A stretch of 60,147 bases of DNA from a virus. The notes under the pieces were generated by a model. The model did not search any database, was not told the DNA's origin, and worked only from the letters and a program-made list of their open reading frames with translations. The stretch lies in IMG/VR virus record IMGVR_UViG_3300043433_000128, positions 1 through 60,147 of that record; one strand, given 5' to 3'. Position 1 is the first letter of the stretch, and every line of letters starts with the position of its first letter. The position numbers were made by a program, and so were the translations under genes. Positions 1 to 7,883 of the stretch are shown piece after piece.

Positions 1-1718
1 AATTGTAAACTTTTTTTATTTTTGATTAAGTCTTTTGCAAAATCAATAGCTTGTTTTTCATTACCGAATTTCTTCATTGCTCTAACACCATCAGAATAAT
101 GAACTTCAAAACCTTCATCGACTGAATATAATTTTAAAACCATAGATTCCATTGCTAATTCTAAGTCTTTATCTTTATCTGATACGACTGCATCTAATTC
201 AGCTTCTAAAGCTTTCTTTTTAGCTGTCATTTCTTTTAAGGTATTTAATAATGCAGTTTTAGCATCTCCTTCAGCCGCTTTCCAACTAGCTGCAGTGTCT
301 TTCATTGCATTAGTAACTTTAGTCCACTCAGTTTGAATCTTATTAATAGATCTTGCTTCGTTTACGTCATCGTTTTCAACTGATTCGCTAACAGAATCTT
401 TTAAAGACTTTAATTCTGCTTTTAATTTAGAATCTAAGCTTCTTTCAATACCCCAGTTAAATGATGCTTTAACTAACATTTCTAATGGTAAATTACCATT
501 TTTCTTTCCGTATGGAGAAGTTCTAATCCAATCGATAAAATGTTGTGCTAATTCTTTTGACATTTTGATACCTTCAGCACTTGAAGAATCACCATCTACG
601 ATACCTTGAAGTAATTTAGTTGCCATTCCATGAGAACCTTCATTAACTTCTGATTCGTAAAGGCCTTCAAATTTATCATTAATTCTATATGCAATATAAC
701 CAATAATTTCGTCTAATTCAAACATTTCATCGCTTAAATCTTCAATTACGGATTTTGCGCAATCTAATAAAGCGTTCATTTCTTTAATTGGCACTAAACC
801 ACCCATTCTACTGATAGCAGATCTTGAAACATTATAATTAGCTTCAAACACATCGTCAATTACATCAAACTCAGATGCTTTGTCTTCTTTAACTTTATAA
901 GTTTTACCTTGAAATTCAAATTCTTCTTCTCCGTCTTCTTTAGCTTTTGTAACTGCTGCACCAAATGCATTACCTTCAGTTAAAAGTGATTCTGCAACTG
1001 GCTTTAATTCTTTATCTTCATAAGTGTCAGCCATGTACCATTTACCGTCTCTTTCGTCGTATAAATAAGCGTATTCTGCACCTGATTGATTTGCAACACC
1101 TTTTAAATATTTAGCTACGTTTTTAACGTCAGCTTTAGTAGTCATGTCACCTTTTTCATTTCTATCTCTTCCGTAAAATAACGTGATGCCTTTTTCTGGA
1201 TTACTGAAATCCATTGGTTTATCACCAATTTTAGCATCTAAGTACGAAATACCAGCCTTACCCAATTTTAATAATTGATCTACTGATTTTGCGTCTTTAT
1301 AATTTTTTAACAATGGTACCATATTTTGTGGATAACCATCATAGTGTACATAAGTTGATACAATTTTACCAGACTTGTCAATTTTACCAATTTGAGATCT
1401 TGTACCTTCGTTGATAACTGCTTCGTTTGTTAATTCTTCACCTTTTTTAGGATCTTCTTTTTTAGGCTCACCTAATTTAACAATATCTTTTTCGATTTCT
1501 TCTGCTTCATCTTCATTAAAGATTTTAGCAACTAAGGCATTTCTTTTTTCTTCATCTAATTCTTGTAGTGAAGTAACACCCATTTCTTCAAGAGCTGCAC
1601 CGATTTTAGATACGATTTCTGCTCTTTTGGCTTTACCTTCTTCGTGAAGTTGAGCTGCCTTTGTTTGGTTTTTAACCTCAGTAAAGGACTTAAATGATGA
1701 AATTTTTTGTACTGACAT
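1..1718 (-). CDS. Acidic protein, probable virion/internal head protein (3' end off window)
   Basis: The frame is open from an ATG at 1718 to the left edge, about 572 codons with no stop, so the C-terminus is missing. I do not recognise a family. The protein is rich in Glu, Lys and Asp, with long helical stretches near the available end (Lys/Glu-rich, around residues 440-530). Its N-terminus reads MSVQKISSFKSFTEVKN; the SFKSFTE segment resembles the T4 capsid-targeting peptide (MKTYQEFIAE), though less closely than in the 6950-7318 and 34097-34906 proteins. It follows uvsW and has its own late-promoter-like site at 1750-1766. In T4 the neighbourhood of uvsW holds head genes, so an internal head role is plausible but is inference. 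Confidence 0.75.
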   Translation of the reverse strand, partial: MSVQKISSFKSFTEVKNQTKAAQLHEEGKAKRAEIVSKIGAALEEMGVTSLQELDEEKRNALVAKIFNEDEAEEIEKDIVKLGEPKKEDPKKGEELTNEAVINEGTRSQIGKIDKSGKIVSTYVHYDGYPQNMVPLLKNYKDAKSVDQLLKLGKAGISYLDAKIGDKPMDFSNPEKGITLFYGRDRNEKGDMTTKADVKNVAKYLKGVANQSGAEYAYLYDERDGKWYMADTYEDKELKPVAESLLTEGNAFGAAVTKAKEDGEEEFEFQGKTYKVKEDKASEFDVIDDVFEANYNVSRSAISRMGGLVPIKEMNALLDCAKSVIEDLSDEMFELDEIIGYIAYRINDKFEGLYESEVNEGSHGMATKLLQGIVDGDSSSAEGIKMSKELAQHFIDWIRTSPYGKKNGNLPLEMLVKASFNWGIERSLDSKLKAELKSLKDSVSESVENDDVNEARSINKIQTEWTKVTNAMKDTAASWKAAEGDAKTALLNTLKEMTAKKKALEAELDAVVSDKDKDLELAMESMVLKLYSVDEGFEVHYSDGVRAMKKFGNEKQAIDFAKDLIKNKKSLQ

Positions 1719-1749
1719 ATTCTTTTTTTATTTTTTAATAAGTTATTAT

Positions 1750-1766
1750 GTTAATTATATATCTCC
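1750..1766 (-). promoter_or_regulatory. Putative late promoter
   Basis: The minus strand reads GGAGATATATAATTAAC, about 32 bases before the ATG at 1718. It matches the GATATATAA core found before many structural genes in this window and overlaps the end of uvsW. Confidence 0.5.
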
Positions 1767-3263
1767 ATCAAAATCCACTTTCTTTACAGTGTATTCGAAT
1801 TTCTCTTGTTTGTATATAGATTGCCTTACTTTTCCATGTTTATAAAGGTAATTATCCCACTCTATTGTTCTAATATCGTCAACGAAATCGACAATTAATA
1901 CTTTGTCTTTTGAGTGATGTTGTCTCAATCCACGACCAATTGATTGTCTAATAATTACTTCAGACTTAAATGATTCCGTGAAAAATATGTTGTGAATTTT
2001 TTTGATCGAGATACCTGTAGAGAATGTTCCAAAACTTGCAACAATTACAATTTCCTCTCCAGCTTCCATCTTCTTTTTATATTCCTCTCTAATATCTGAA
2101 GCTGTTCCACCATCAACATAGAATACTCGCTTATTACTTTCTTGTCGCAGTTTTTCATATAATCTTTGACCATGTTCGATACGATGGAAAAGCACTAGTG
2201 AATTTCTGGGTATTCTTGAAATTACGTTTGAGATAAAATTAAGTCTGGCATCGCTCGTGATTACGAAGTTTTGTTCTAATGAAAATACGTCCTTACTGTC
2301 ATATTTATTCTGTGCAAGTTCCATAAATGCAGTTCTCTGTTTTGGAGTTGCATAGTTCATTTCAATAACTTTAACGACGCACTGTGCAATATGTCCTTGT
2401 TCTTGTAAGAAACTTGCCTTAACTTCGCTAATAACAGGTCCTGTCTGACTCATTAAGGTTAATTTGTCTAGAGTTCCATCTTTTGGTATGGTACCTGAAA
2501 GTCCAAATCTATATTTTGCATTAACACATTTGCTCAGGATTTCTTTGATTGATGCTCCTTTTGCCTTATGAGTTTCATCAACAATAACTGCGTCGAATTC
2601 TGCAAAGTATGCTGCATCTTTTTTAATTAAAGATTGATATGTTCCAATGATTATATTTTTATTGTTTTTGACCTCTTGTCCTGCAAATATTTGTTGGATT
2701 CTTAAATCAATTCGGTTTCGGTAGTTATATTCATGAAAATCTTCATGAGCCTGTACTACTAATGAAACGTTCGGTACAATAAAAAGTATTCTGGTAGCGT
2801 GTTGTTTTTCAAGCATATATGCAACAGTCATGAAACTAATCAGTGTCTTACCAGCAGATGTAGCTAACTCTGCAAGACACTTTCTAAACTTTAAAATGTT
2901 ATATGCAGTCTCGATTTGATAGTCTCGAGGAGTGAACTGTGAACCTTTAAAGAAGTCTAATGCCCATTCTTCAAATTGTTCTGCGTTAATATTTGAGTCA
3001 ATAAGTCTTTTAATACCTTCGATTTTAAGTTCAAATCTGTATTCTTTACATATTGACATGATATGACGCCAAAGTCCGGCAGGAATCCATTTATCATCTT
3101 TAATATATGATACGTATCCATCCCAAACTCCGCGTTTTACAAGAGGGTGAAACCTCCAACTTTCTATTCTTTTGGTTAAAGAGATTCTAATCTGCTCTAA
3201 CTCAATTTCAGTAGCTTCATCAATTCTTAAATATTGATTGTCTTCTGTTAATGTTAAAATCAA
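1755..3263 (-). CDS. uvsW: UvsW-like superfamily 2 helicase
   Basis: This is a DNA/RNA helicase expected to unwind recombination intermediates and R-loops and to drive the switch from origin- to recombination-dependent replication, as T4 UvsW does. Visible motifs are Walker A LATSAGKT (residues 133-140), DETH box (229-232), motif III SGT (256-258) and motif VI QSIGRGLRQ near residue 440. Its 502 residues match T4 UvsW (about 503), including an N-terminal region of roughly 110 residues before the helicase core. The start is TTG at 3263, because a TGA in frame just upstream excludes an earlier start. It lies next to uvsY, the same pairing as in T4. Confidence 0.93.
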   Translation of the reverse strand: MILTLTEDNQYLRIDEATEIELEQIRISLTKRIESWRFHPLVKRGVWDGYVSYIKDDKWIPAGLWRHIMSICKEYRFELKIEGIKRLIDSNINAEQFEEWALDFFKGSQFTPRDYQIETAYNILKFRKCLAELATSAGKTLISFMTVAYMLEKQHATRILFIVPNVSLVVQAHEDFHEYNYRNRIDLRIQQIFAGQEVKNNKNIIIGTYQSLIKKDAAYFAEFDAVIVDETHKAKGASIKEILSKCVNAKYRFGLSGTIPKDGTLDKLTLMSQTGPVISEVKASFLQEQGHIAQCVVKVIEMNYATPKQRTAFMELAQNKYDSKDVFSLEQNFVITSDARLNFISNVISRIPRNSLVLFHRIEHGQRLYEKLRQESNKRVFYVDGGTASDIREEYKKKMEAGEEIVIVASFGTFSTGISIKKIHNIFFTESFKSEVIIRQSIGRGLRQHHSKDKVLIVDFVDDIRTIEWDNYLYKHGKVRQSIYKQEKFEYTVKKVDFDGDI

Positions 3264-3280
3264 ACTTCATTCGATCTTTT

Positions 3281-3709
3281 TTACAACCTTGAAATATCTA
3301 GACGATTCTTTATTGCAAAGCCCATATTATCAAGTGTCTTAATTGATCCCTCAAAAAAACTTTTTTGAGTCACTAATAACTCAAGGATAGTTGTATCATC
3401 TGCGATGTCTGCTTCAACAAACTTTTCTCGCATTTTATCGGTTAATTTATAGTCATAGCTATAATATTCAACCCATTTATCTTTATATCTCTTGTCTACT
3501 GTTGCTTTTTGGGATTTGATACGATTCCCCATGGTTGCTAAGTGTTCAACCAGTATTTGGCGATAACTAAGCGTGTAAGCACTTACGCCTTCTAGATTAT
3601 TACCTATTTTTAATTCTTCGGTTAATCCTTTTATTTTAGAAGTCCAATCCTCTCTCTGTTTAATTAAATACTGATCAAGCTGCTGAATTTTATCTTTGGA
3701 TTCTGTCAT
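3281..3709 (-). CDS. uvsY: UvsY-like recombination mediator
   Basis: It probably loads the UvsX recombinase onto gp32-coated single-stranded DNA. The length (142 aa; T4 UvsY is 137), the mostly helical charged composition and the C-terminal segment with GFAIKN (near residues 129-134) fit UvsY; T4 UvsY has GFAIKH in the same place. It is immediately upstream of uvsW in the same operon, as in T4. No UvsX gene is in the window. The assignment rests on the C-terminal motif, size and synteny, since UvsY proteins diverge strongly. Confidence 0.8.
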   Translation of the reverse strand: MTESKDKIQQLDQYLIKQREDWTSKIKGLTEELKIGNNLEGVSAYTLSYRQILVEHLATMGNRIKSQKATVDKRYKDKWVEYYSYDYKLTDKMREKFVEADIADDTTILELLVTQKSFFEGSIKTLDNMGFAIKNRLDISRL

Positions 3710-3721
3710 ATAATTTTTGCT

Positions 3722-3940
3722 TTAAAAAAGTGAATTTCCCTTATTTGTTTCTTTAATGTATACCGAACTTTTAAACTTTGCCTTAAGTTTCGGTTTCGTC
3801 ATTGTAAATTCTTTGCCTTCATGAGAAATATTAGTTGACATGAAATCAATCATCAACTTTAGGTTTTTTCTCTTGTTTCTTTCGTTTTCAAAGTCTTCGA
3901 ATTGCTCTTCGATCATTTGTAAAAAATCTTTTTTTATCAT
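3722..3940 (-). CDS. Small hypothetical protein between primase and uvsY
   Basis: This is a 72-residue, highly charged protein with an N-terminal acidic helix (IEEQFEDFENER) and a basic C-terminal half (KPKLKAKFKSS). I do not recognise it. The start overlaps the end of the primase gene by four bases (ATGA), suggesting translational coupling. Its position between primase and UvsY suggests a replication or recombination accessory role, but nothing in the sequence proves that. Confidence 0.65.
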   Translation of the reverse strand: MIKKDFLQMIEEQFEDFENERNKRKNLKLMIDFMSTNISHEGKEFTMTKPKLKAKFKSSVYIKETNKGNSLF

Positions 3941-5061
3941 AAGTGATATGCATCAAGTTTTGAATCCGAAAAATAATCATTTATTTTAGATAAACATGAA
4001 TTCTTTGTAATCCATGCCGAAATAACTAAATCGTTTAAATCGCCTATTTGTTTAGGATATTTATCCCTTTCATTTTTGTCCATTTTCGATAGGAATTTAT
4101 CCCATTCCAAATCAATCTTAGTATCTTTAAAGAACTTTTCCCATGTAAAAATCTTCTTGCCTCGTTTTAGTTTCTCCATCATTTTCTTTTTACCAGTAGT
4201 ATCATTATCGAACATATATCGAATTGTCGGTATCTCATCAAATTCGGTAGTTGATCTACCTGCAGTTGCAAGTCCTATTGAATTTGAAATAAACATGGCA
4301 TCGATAGGTCCTTCAAACATTGTAACTTCTCTCTGAAAATCAACTAACATAACACCGAAAAGGGTGGAAAGTTTCTTAACACTTACTAATTCTTCTTCAC
4401 TTAGAGTTAACTCCAGCTTTGCCTCTTCATATATCTTTTCAAGGTCATATGTTAAATAACGAGAATTTGCCTTCTTTTCAAGGGATCTAGTTTGAAACCC
4501 GATCACTTTATCTTGAGGTGCTAGATTTAATACAACAATTCTTTTATCTTTTGGAGAATACATGAAGCGGTCTAATTTATTAGAAAGTAAACGTTTTCTT
4601 AGATAAAAGAATGCTGGATCGCCAGCTTCGACTTCTTTGAATCCAAACCATTCTCTAATTTGAGCTCGAGTTGGAGATAAATCATGTGTCATTTTAAAAA
4701 CATCATGCTCAAGAACTTCAATGTCATTGGTTTCCATTTTATGCTCTTGAATGTAATCAATAACTTGGATGGAATCATCAGTGCTTTGAAACTTGATGTG
4801 ATGATCTTTTAATAATTGGTATGCATTTGAATGTGTTGAACAGTTAAAGCAGTGGTATTGCAAAGTGTCCCAATACAAATTACCACGTTTCTTTTTATGG
4901 TCAGTACTTGAGTCACCGCAATAAGGACATGCCATCGTAATCCTACCTGGCATCTCTTTAATCATATGCTTGCTCGGCTCATGATGAGCTTTTACAATTG
5001 CTTGTTTTACCAAGCTCCTGATTTTTGCTTTAAGTTCCTCTGTTATTTTTTGATTTTGCAT
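3937..5061 (-). CDS. 61: DNA primase, T4 gp61-like
   Basis: It synthesises RNA primers for lagging-strand replication, normally together with the gp41 helicase (not in the window). An N-terminal zinc finger is visible as CPYC (residues 45-48) and CFNC (71-74). A Toprim-type catalytic core is visible as EGPIDA (250-255) and FDND (284-287). At 374 aa it is slightly longer than T4 gp61 (342). I chose the ATG at 5061 because the earlier in-frame TTG at 5088 lies inside the terminator hairpin of gp32. A TATATAAT-like promoter lies just before the ATG. Confidence 0.88.
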   Translation of the reverse strand: MQNQKITEELKAKIRSLVKQAIVKAHHEPSKHMIKEMPGRITMACPYCGDSSTDHKKKRGNLYWDTLQYHCFNCSTHSNAYQLLKDHHIKFQSTDDSIQVIDYIQEHKMETNDIEVLEHDVFKMTHDLSPTRAQIREWFGFKEVEAGDPAFFYLRKRLLSNKLDRFMYSPKDKRIVVLNLAPQDKVIGFQTRSLEKKANSRYLTYDLEKIYEEAKLELTLSEEELVSVKKLSTLFGVMLVDFQREVTMFEGPIDAMFISNSIGLATAGRSTTEFDEIPTIRYMFDNDTTGKKKMMEKLKRGKKIFTWEKFFKDTKIDLEWDKFLSKMDKNERDKYPKQIGDLNDLVISAWITKNSCLSKINDYFSDSKLDAYHL

Positions 5062-5076
5062 ACTTATTATATATGA
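5061..5076 (-). promoter_or_regulatory. Putative promoter of the primase gene
   Basis: The minus strand reads CATATATAATAAGT directly before the ATG, right after the gp32 terminator. The TATATAAT core resembles the late-promoter family in this window. The leader would be very short. Confidence 0.35.
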
Positions 5077-5104
5077 AAAAAGGGCCAAGTTTACACTTGA
5101 CCCT
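5076..5104 (-). terminator. Rho-independent terminator after gene 32
   Basis: On the minus strand AGGGTCAAG pairs with CTTGGCCCT (nine pairs, one G-T) around the loop TGTAAA and is followed by TTTTTT. It lies 20 bases after the gp32 stop codon. Confidence 0.88.
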
Positions 5105-5124
5105 CTAATCTTACCTAAATTATA

Positions 5125-6060
5125 TTAAATATCTAAATCATTTAAGAAATCATCTAAGTCGTCAGATGAATCTACGTTTGTAGAACCTGGGCTTGATGTC
5201 ATTGATTCAGGGAATTCAAAATCTGAAGATCCACCCGCAGTCTCAGCTACTTTTTCAGTCTTTGCTGGTGATTTTTTAGCAGCCTGTTTGTTAACAACGC
5301 TATCTAAAGAATCTCCTGGGTTTAAATAGTTTCTTAAGATACTATTAACGAAATCTAATGTTTCTTGATCCCATGCTTTGTATTCGTATGGCTCTAAACT
5401 TGGAGCTGCATCTAATTCAGCTTTAATTGTTGCCATAGTTTCTGCATTTCTTTCTGCTGGAGTACCGCTCATATCGATTGGACTCGTTTTAGAAGAGAAT
5501 TTAGATTTATCGTAGTTGTTAAAATCTCCTTGGCGAGTAATAATCAACTCAAAGTTTTTACCTGCAAATAAGTCAAATACTTGAGTTGGCTCACCAAATG
5601 CTGGTTTTAATTCTTCGTCAATTTTCTCTTTGATTTTATAACCAAATTTAAAGATCTTATATTGACCTTCTAATTCTGGGTTTTGTGGGTCTTTAATAAT
5701 CTTAACAAGAGCAAAATATTGTTCACGTCTTTTAAGTTTATCACTCATTTTACGGTCAACAGCTGAATCGCTTTTACGTAATTTAAAGAATACGTCTGCA
5801 ATAGGGCATTTGTCACCAACTGTCGATGGAGAATCTACCATTTTACCATCACCGTTTGCATTCGTCAACCAGTGTACGTATTTTTTTACTAATGAATTTC
5901 TTGGGTTTGAAGGGTTTGGAACGAAGCGAATCATTGCTTTGTATGTTCCATCTTTACCATCGTCCGCTGTGGGTTTGTAAAGATCGCTTCCAGATGAAGC
6001 TTGTGTTTCGTGAGTTTCAACGTCTGATACTCCTAGGTTAAAAATGTCAAAATCTGCCAT
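5125..6060 (-). CDS. 32: Single-stranded DNA-binding protein, T4 gp32-like
   Basis: It coats single-stranded DNA during replication, recombination and repair. The length is 311 aa (T4 gp32: 301). The core has YKIFKFGYKIKEKI and a FNNYDKSKF segment matching FSNYDESKF of T4 gp32, and the acidic C-terminus ends DSSDDLDDFLNDLDI, nearly the T4 ending that recruits partner proteins. The T4 zinc site (His plus three Cys) is mostly gone: the only cysteine is in DKCPIAD near residue 85. The gene has its own terminator and a 230-base leader, so it is probably transcribed as a highly expressed single gene. Confidence 0.92.
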   Translation of the reverse strand: MADFDIFNLGVSDVETHETQASSGSDLYKPTADDGKDGTYKAMIRFVPNPSNPRNSLVKKYVHWLTNANGDGKMVDSPSTVGDKCPIADVFFKLRKSDSAVDRKMSDKLKRREQYFALVKIIKDPQNPELEGQYKIFKFGYKIKEKIDEELKPAFGEPTQVFDLFAGKNFELIITRQGDFNNYDKSKFSSKTSPIDMSGTPAERNAETMATIKAELDAAPSLEPYEYKAWDQETLDFVNSILRNYLNPGDSLDSVVNKQAAKKSPAKTEKVAETAGGSSDFEFPESMTSSPGSTNVDSSDDLDDFLNDLDI

Positions 6061-6292
6061 GTCTTTAATTGCTTTAATTTTTGTTAATACTTTAATTGTT
6101 CTAAGTTTTTAAGGGCCCTTTAATTAACTTATGATAGTTATATAGAGAATGAATATTTTGTTTCACTTTCTATAATAATATATATCTTTTTTATTTGGGA
6201 AATGTGACACCTGAAGACTCTCTTTTTTGTTTATAAAATATTTTTAAGTACTTTTGAAACAAAAACTCACATAGTGAATATAACTAAAGTCT
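6061..6292 (-). other. Intergenic leader of gene 32
   Basis: This 232-base non-coding stretch is the longest in the window. It holds a host-type promoter candidate (6233-6265), a late-type AAAAGATATATATTATTATAG-like site near 6168-6188, and an A-rich stretch before the gp32 ATG with no Shine-Dalgarno sequence. I see no small ORF or stable RNA in it. Confidence 0.6.
6233..6265 (-). promoter_or_regulatory. Putative host sigma-A-type promoter for gene 32
   Basis: On the minus strand TTTTTG is followed by exactly 19 bases and then TATTTTAT. This approximates the Bacteroidota housekeeping pattern (-33 TTTG, about 19-21 bases, -7 TAnnTTTG), with mismatches at the end of the -7 box. Confidence 0.4.
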
Positions 6293-6949
6293 TTAAGCCT
6301 CTGGGTAAAATAAACTTCTGGCTAAATGATTTAAAAAGTAAGCGTCCACTAAGTCATCAAGAGGTTTCGGAACTTTTTTAACCGAACCGATTTCGTTTTG
6401 ACAGAATCTAAGCAGTGACGAGTTTTCCAACGAAGAATCATTAAGAATATTTTCCAGGAATTTAACCCACAGCTCGTCCTTTTTCATGTTACCCTTTCCA
6501 GCATGTTTCTTAATTGTCGAAGGAGCAATTGTCATCATGTCTAAGACTGTAAGCCTCGACATCATTTCCATTTTTAAGATTGCGGCTCCAGCAGCCATGT
6601 CAATAATATTATTAGTCCCAGCAGAAGAACCATAAGAAGAACCTTCAAAAGCAATCACAAAAGGAGTTTCATCGCCTGTAATTTCAATAATCATATTAAT
6701 GATATCGTTCGCTGTTTGAGTGTGTCTTTGGATCTTAATCATTTCGCTTTTTGAGTAAGCTTCATTATTAGTCCAGTCAGGTTGATGAGAGATCTGTGTA
6801 TCTTCAAGAAGATTTAATTCCTCTTGAATCTTTTGTTCTGCTTTAGTTCCAGAATTAGGTTTTAAATACCCAATAAAATTGTACTTGTTATCTGAAAAGA
6901 TACAAATACCTGGAGAATTTAACGAAAAGTCAATTGTTACGAAATTCAT
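6293..6949 (-). CDS. RuvC-like RNase H-fold nuclease (putative Holliday junction resolvase)
   Basis: It probably cleaves branched DNA before packaging or during recombination. It starts with TIDFSLNSPG (Asp7), typical of strand 1 of RuvC/RNase H-fold nucleases. A second acidic motif is FVIAFEGSSYG (Glu near 102), and the C-terminal region has KPLDDLVDAYFL (Asp near 199-203) as the last catalytic acidic cluster. Its 218 residues are near RuvC size. T4 uses the unrelated endonuclease VII (gp49), so this may be a functional replacement. It sits beside gp32, which fits. The exact substrate is not visible. Confidence 0.7.
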   Translation of the reverse strand: MNFVTIDFSLNSPGICIFSDNKYNFIGYLKPNSGTKAEQKIQEELNLLEDTQISHQPDWTNNEAYSKSEMIKIQRHTQTANDIINMIIEITGDETPFVIAFEGSSYGSSAGTNNIIDMAAGAAILKMEMMSRLTVLDMMTIAPSTIKKHAGKGNMKKDELWVKFLENILNDSSLENSSLLRFCQNEIGSVKKVPKPLDDLVDAYFLNHLARSLFYPEA

Positions 6950-7318
6950 TTAAATGTTTTTACCAAGAGAAGCACCAAGAGCGGCACCAACTAATCTTGA
7001 AGTTAGCATGTCATACATAATTCCACTTTGGATTCCTAAGATATTTGCAACTGTTTTACCGATAGTTTTACCAAGCGCAAATCCAGCAAGTCCACCAAAG
7101 ATACTTCCTAAAATACCTTCATTTGTTATTTGCTCATTAAATGCATTAATGTCATAAGATCCGTCCTCTTTTCTATAGGTCTTAGAGAATTCCTCTAGAG
7201 CAGCATCAACTTTAGCTTCAAGTTCATCAGTCCATTCAGTTTGAAGAGACTCATTTAATATCTGTAGTTCGACTGGTGTCATGTTTTGCTCAGCCATATA
7301 ATCTAAAAATGTTTTCAT
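6950..7318 (-). CDS. Small protein with T4-like capsid-targeting N-terminus and glycine zipper
   Basis: The first residues MKTFLDYMAEQ closely match the T4 capsid-targeting sequence MKTYQEFIAEA, with a possible prohead-protease site after MAE. Residues 68-115 form a Gly/Ala-rich hydrophobic stretch (GSIFGGLAGFALGKTIGKT) with glycine-zipper spacing, suggesting membrane association. Total length is 122 aa. The stop codon directly abuts the next ATG at 6949. A late-type promoter lies at 7321-7333. I infer an internal head protein ejected with the DNA, possibly acting at the host membrane; no family is recognised. Confidence 0.7.
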   Translation of the reverse strand: MKTFLDYMAEQNMTPVELQILNESLQTEWTDELEAKVDAALEEFSKTYRKEDGSYDINAFNEQITNEGILGSIFGGLAGFALGKTIGKTVANILGIQSGIMYDMLTSRLVGAALGASLGKNI

Positions 7319-7320
7319 AT

Positions 7321-7333
7321 ACTTATATATCTT
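7321..7333 (-). promoter_or_regulatory. Putative late promoter
   Basis: The minus strand reads AAGATATATAAGT just before the ATG at 7318, matching the GATATATAA core. Confidence 0.45.
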
Positions 7334-7883
7334 AATCTATTTCTAATGCAATATTAAATTTATTATAATAGAAGTTTAAATCAAATGTTGTAAATTCAGC
7401 GACATTAGAACTCATGTTTAAATCAAGTTCTGAAATCGAATTCATTATTGGTTTTTCAAATACAGCACTGATGATATGAATTCCTTCAGCATCCATGATT
7501 TGTAATTTAATATCGTTTATCCAAGGTTCTTTTACTGCTTTAGAATAATAATAAAGAAGCGTATCCTGCATTATCCAATAATTAATGTAACCATCTAAGA
7601 GCTGCATTGTAACTTTAAACTGACGATCAATTGTGTTTTGTATCGGAATAGAACCTCTATGATATGTTATTGTACCGTCGTTTGGTGAAACTTGAATCGG
7701 ATCAAAAGATATTCCCGGAAGATTAACACCTTGAATTGAATAGTTTATAAAATCAATTGGCTCAGTAATTAAATTACCTGGCATTCTATTCAAATACTTG
7801 CGATATTTGTCAGCAACTTCCTTAGGAATAAAAGTCCTTGGGAATTTAAAATTGAATAAGTTATTTCTACTATTTAAAATCAT
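7332..7883 (-). CDS. Tail-tube-like structural protein (gp19-fold, tentative)
   Basis: The 183 residues look like a tail-tube-type beta protein. A strand near residues 45-60 reads YSIQGVNLPGISFDPIQ, then DRQFKVTMQLLDGYINYWIMQD, then IKLQIMDAEG, and finally an alternating C-terminal strand FTTFDLNFYYNKFNIALEI. The LPGI segment and the NYW helix are typical of tube monomers and tube initiators of contractile tails. The start overlaps the preceding stop (TAATG), giving coupling. It could be the major tube gp19 or a gp54-like initiator; only a structure comparison would decide. Confidence 0.55.
   Translation of the reverse strand: MILNSRNNLFNFKFPRTFIPKEVADKYRKYLNRMPGNLITEPIDFINYSIQGVNLPGISFDPIQVSPNDGTITYHRGSIPIQNTIDRQFKVTMQLLDGYINYWIMQDTLLYYYSKAVKEPWINDIKLQIMDAEGIHIISAVFEKPIMNSISELDLNMSSNVAEFTTFDLNFYYNKFNIALEID

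Noticed and set aside
1411-1647. Plus-strand ORFs, e.g. 1411-1647, 20711-21058 and 35273-35563
   Set aside because: All lie opposite clear minus-strand genes, with no leader or recognisable protein.
5061-5088. TTG start at 5088 for the primase
   Set aside because: It lies inside the gp32 terminator; the ATG at 5061 has a promoter-like site before it.
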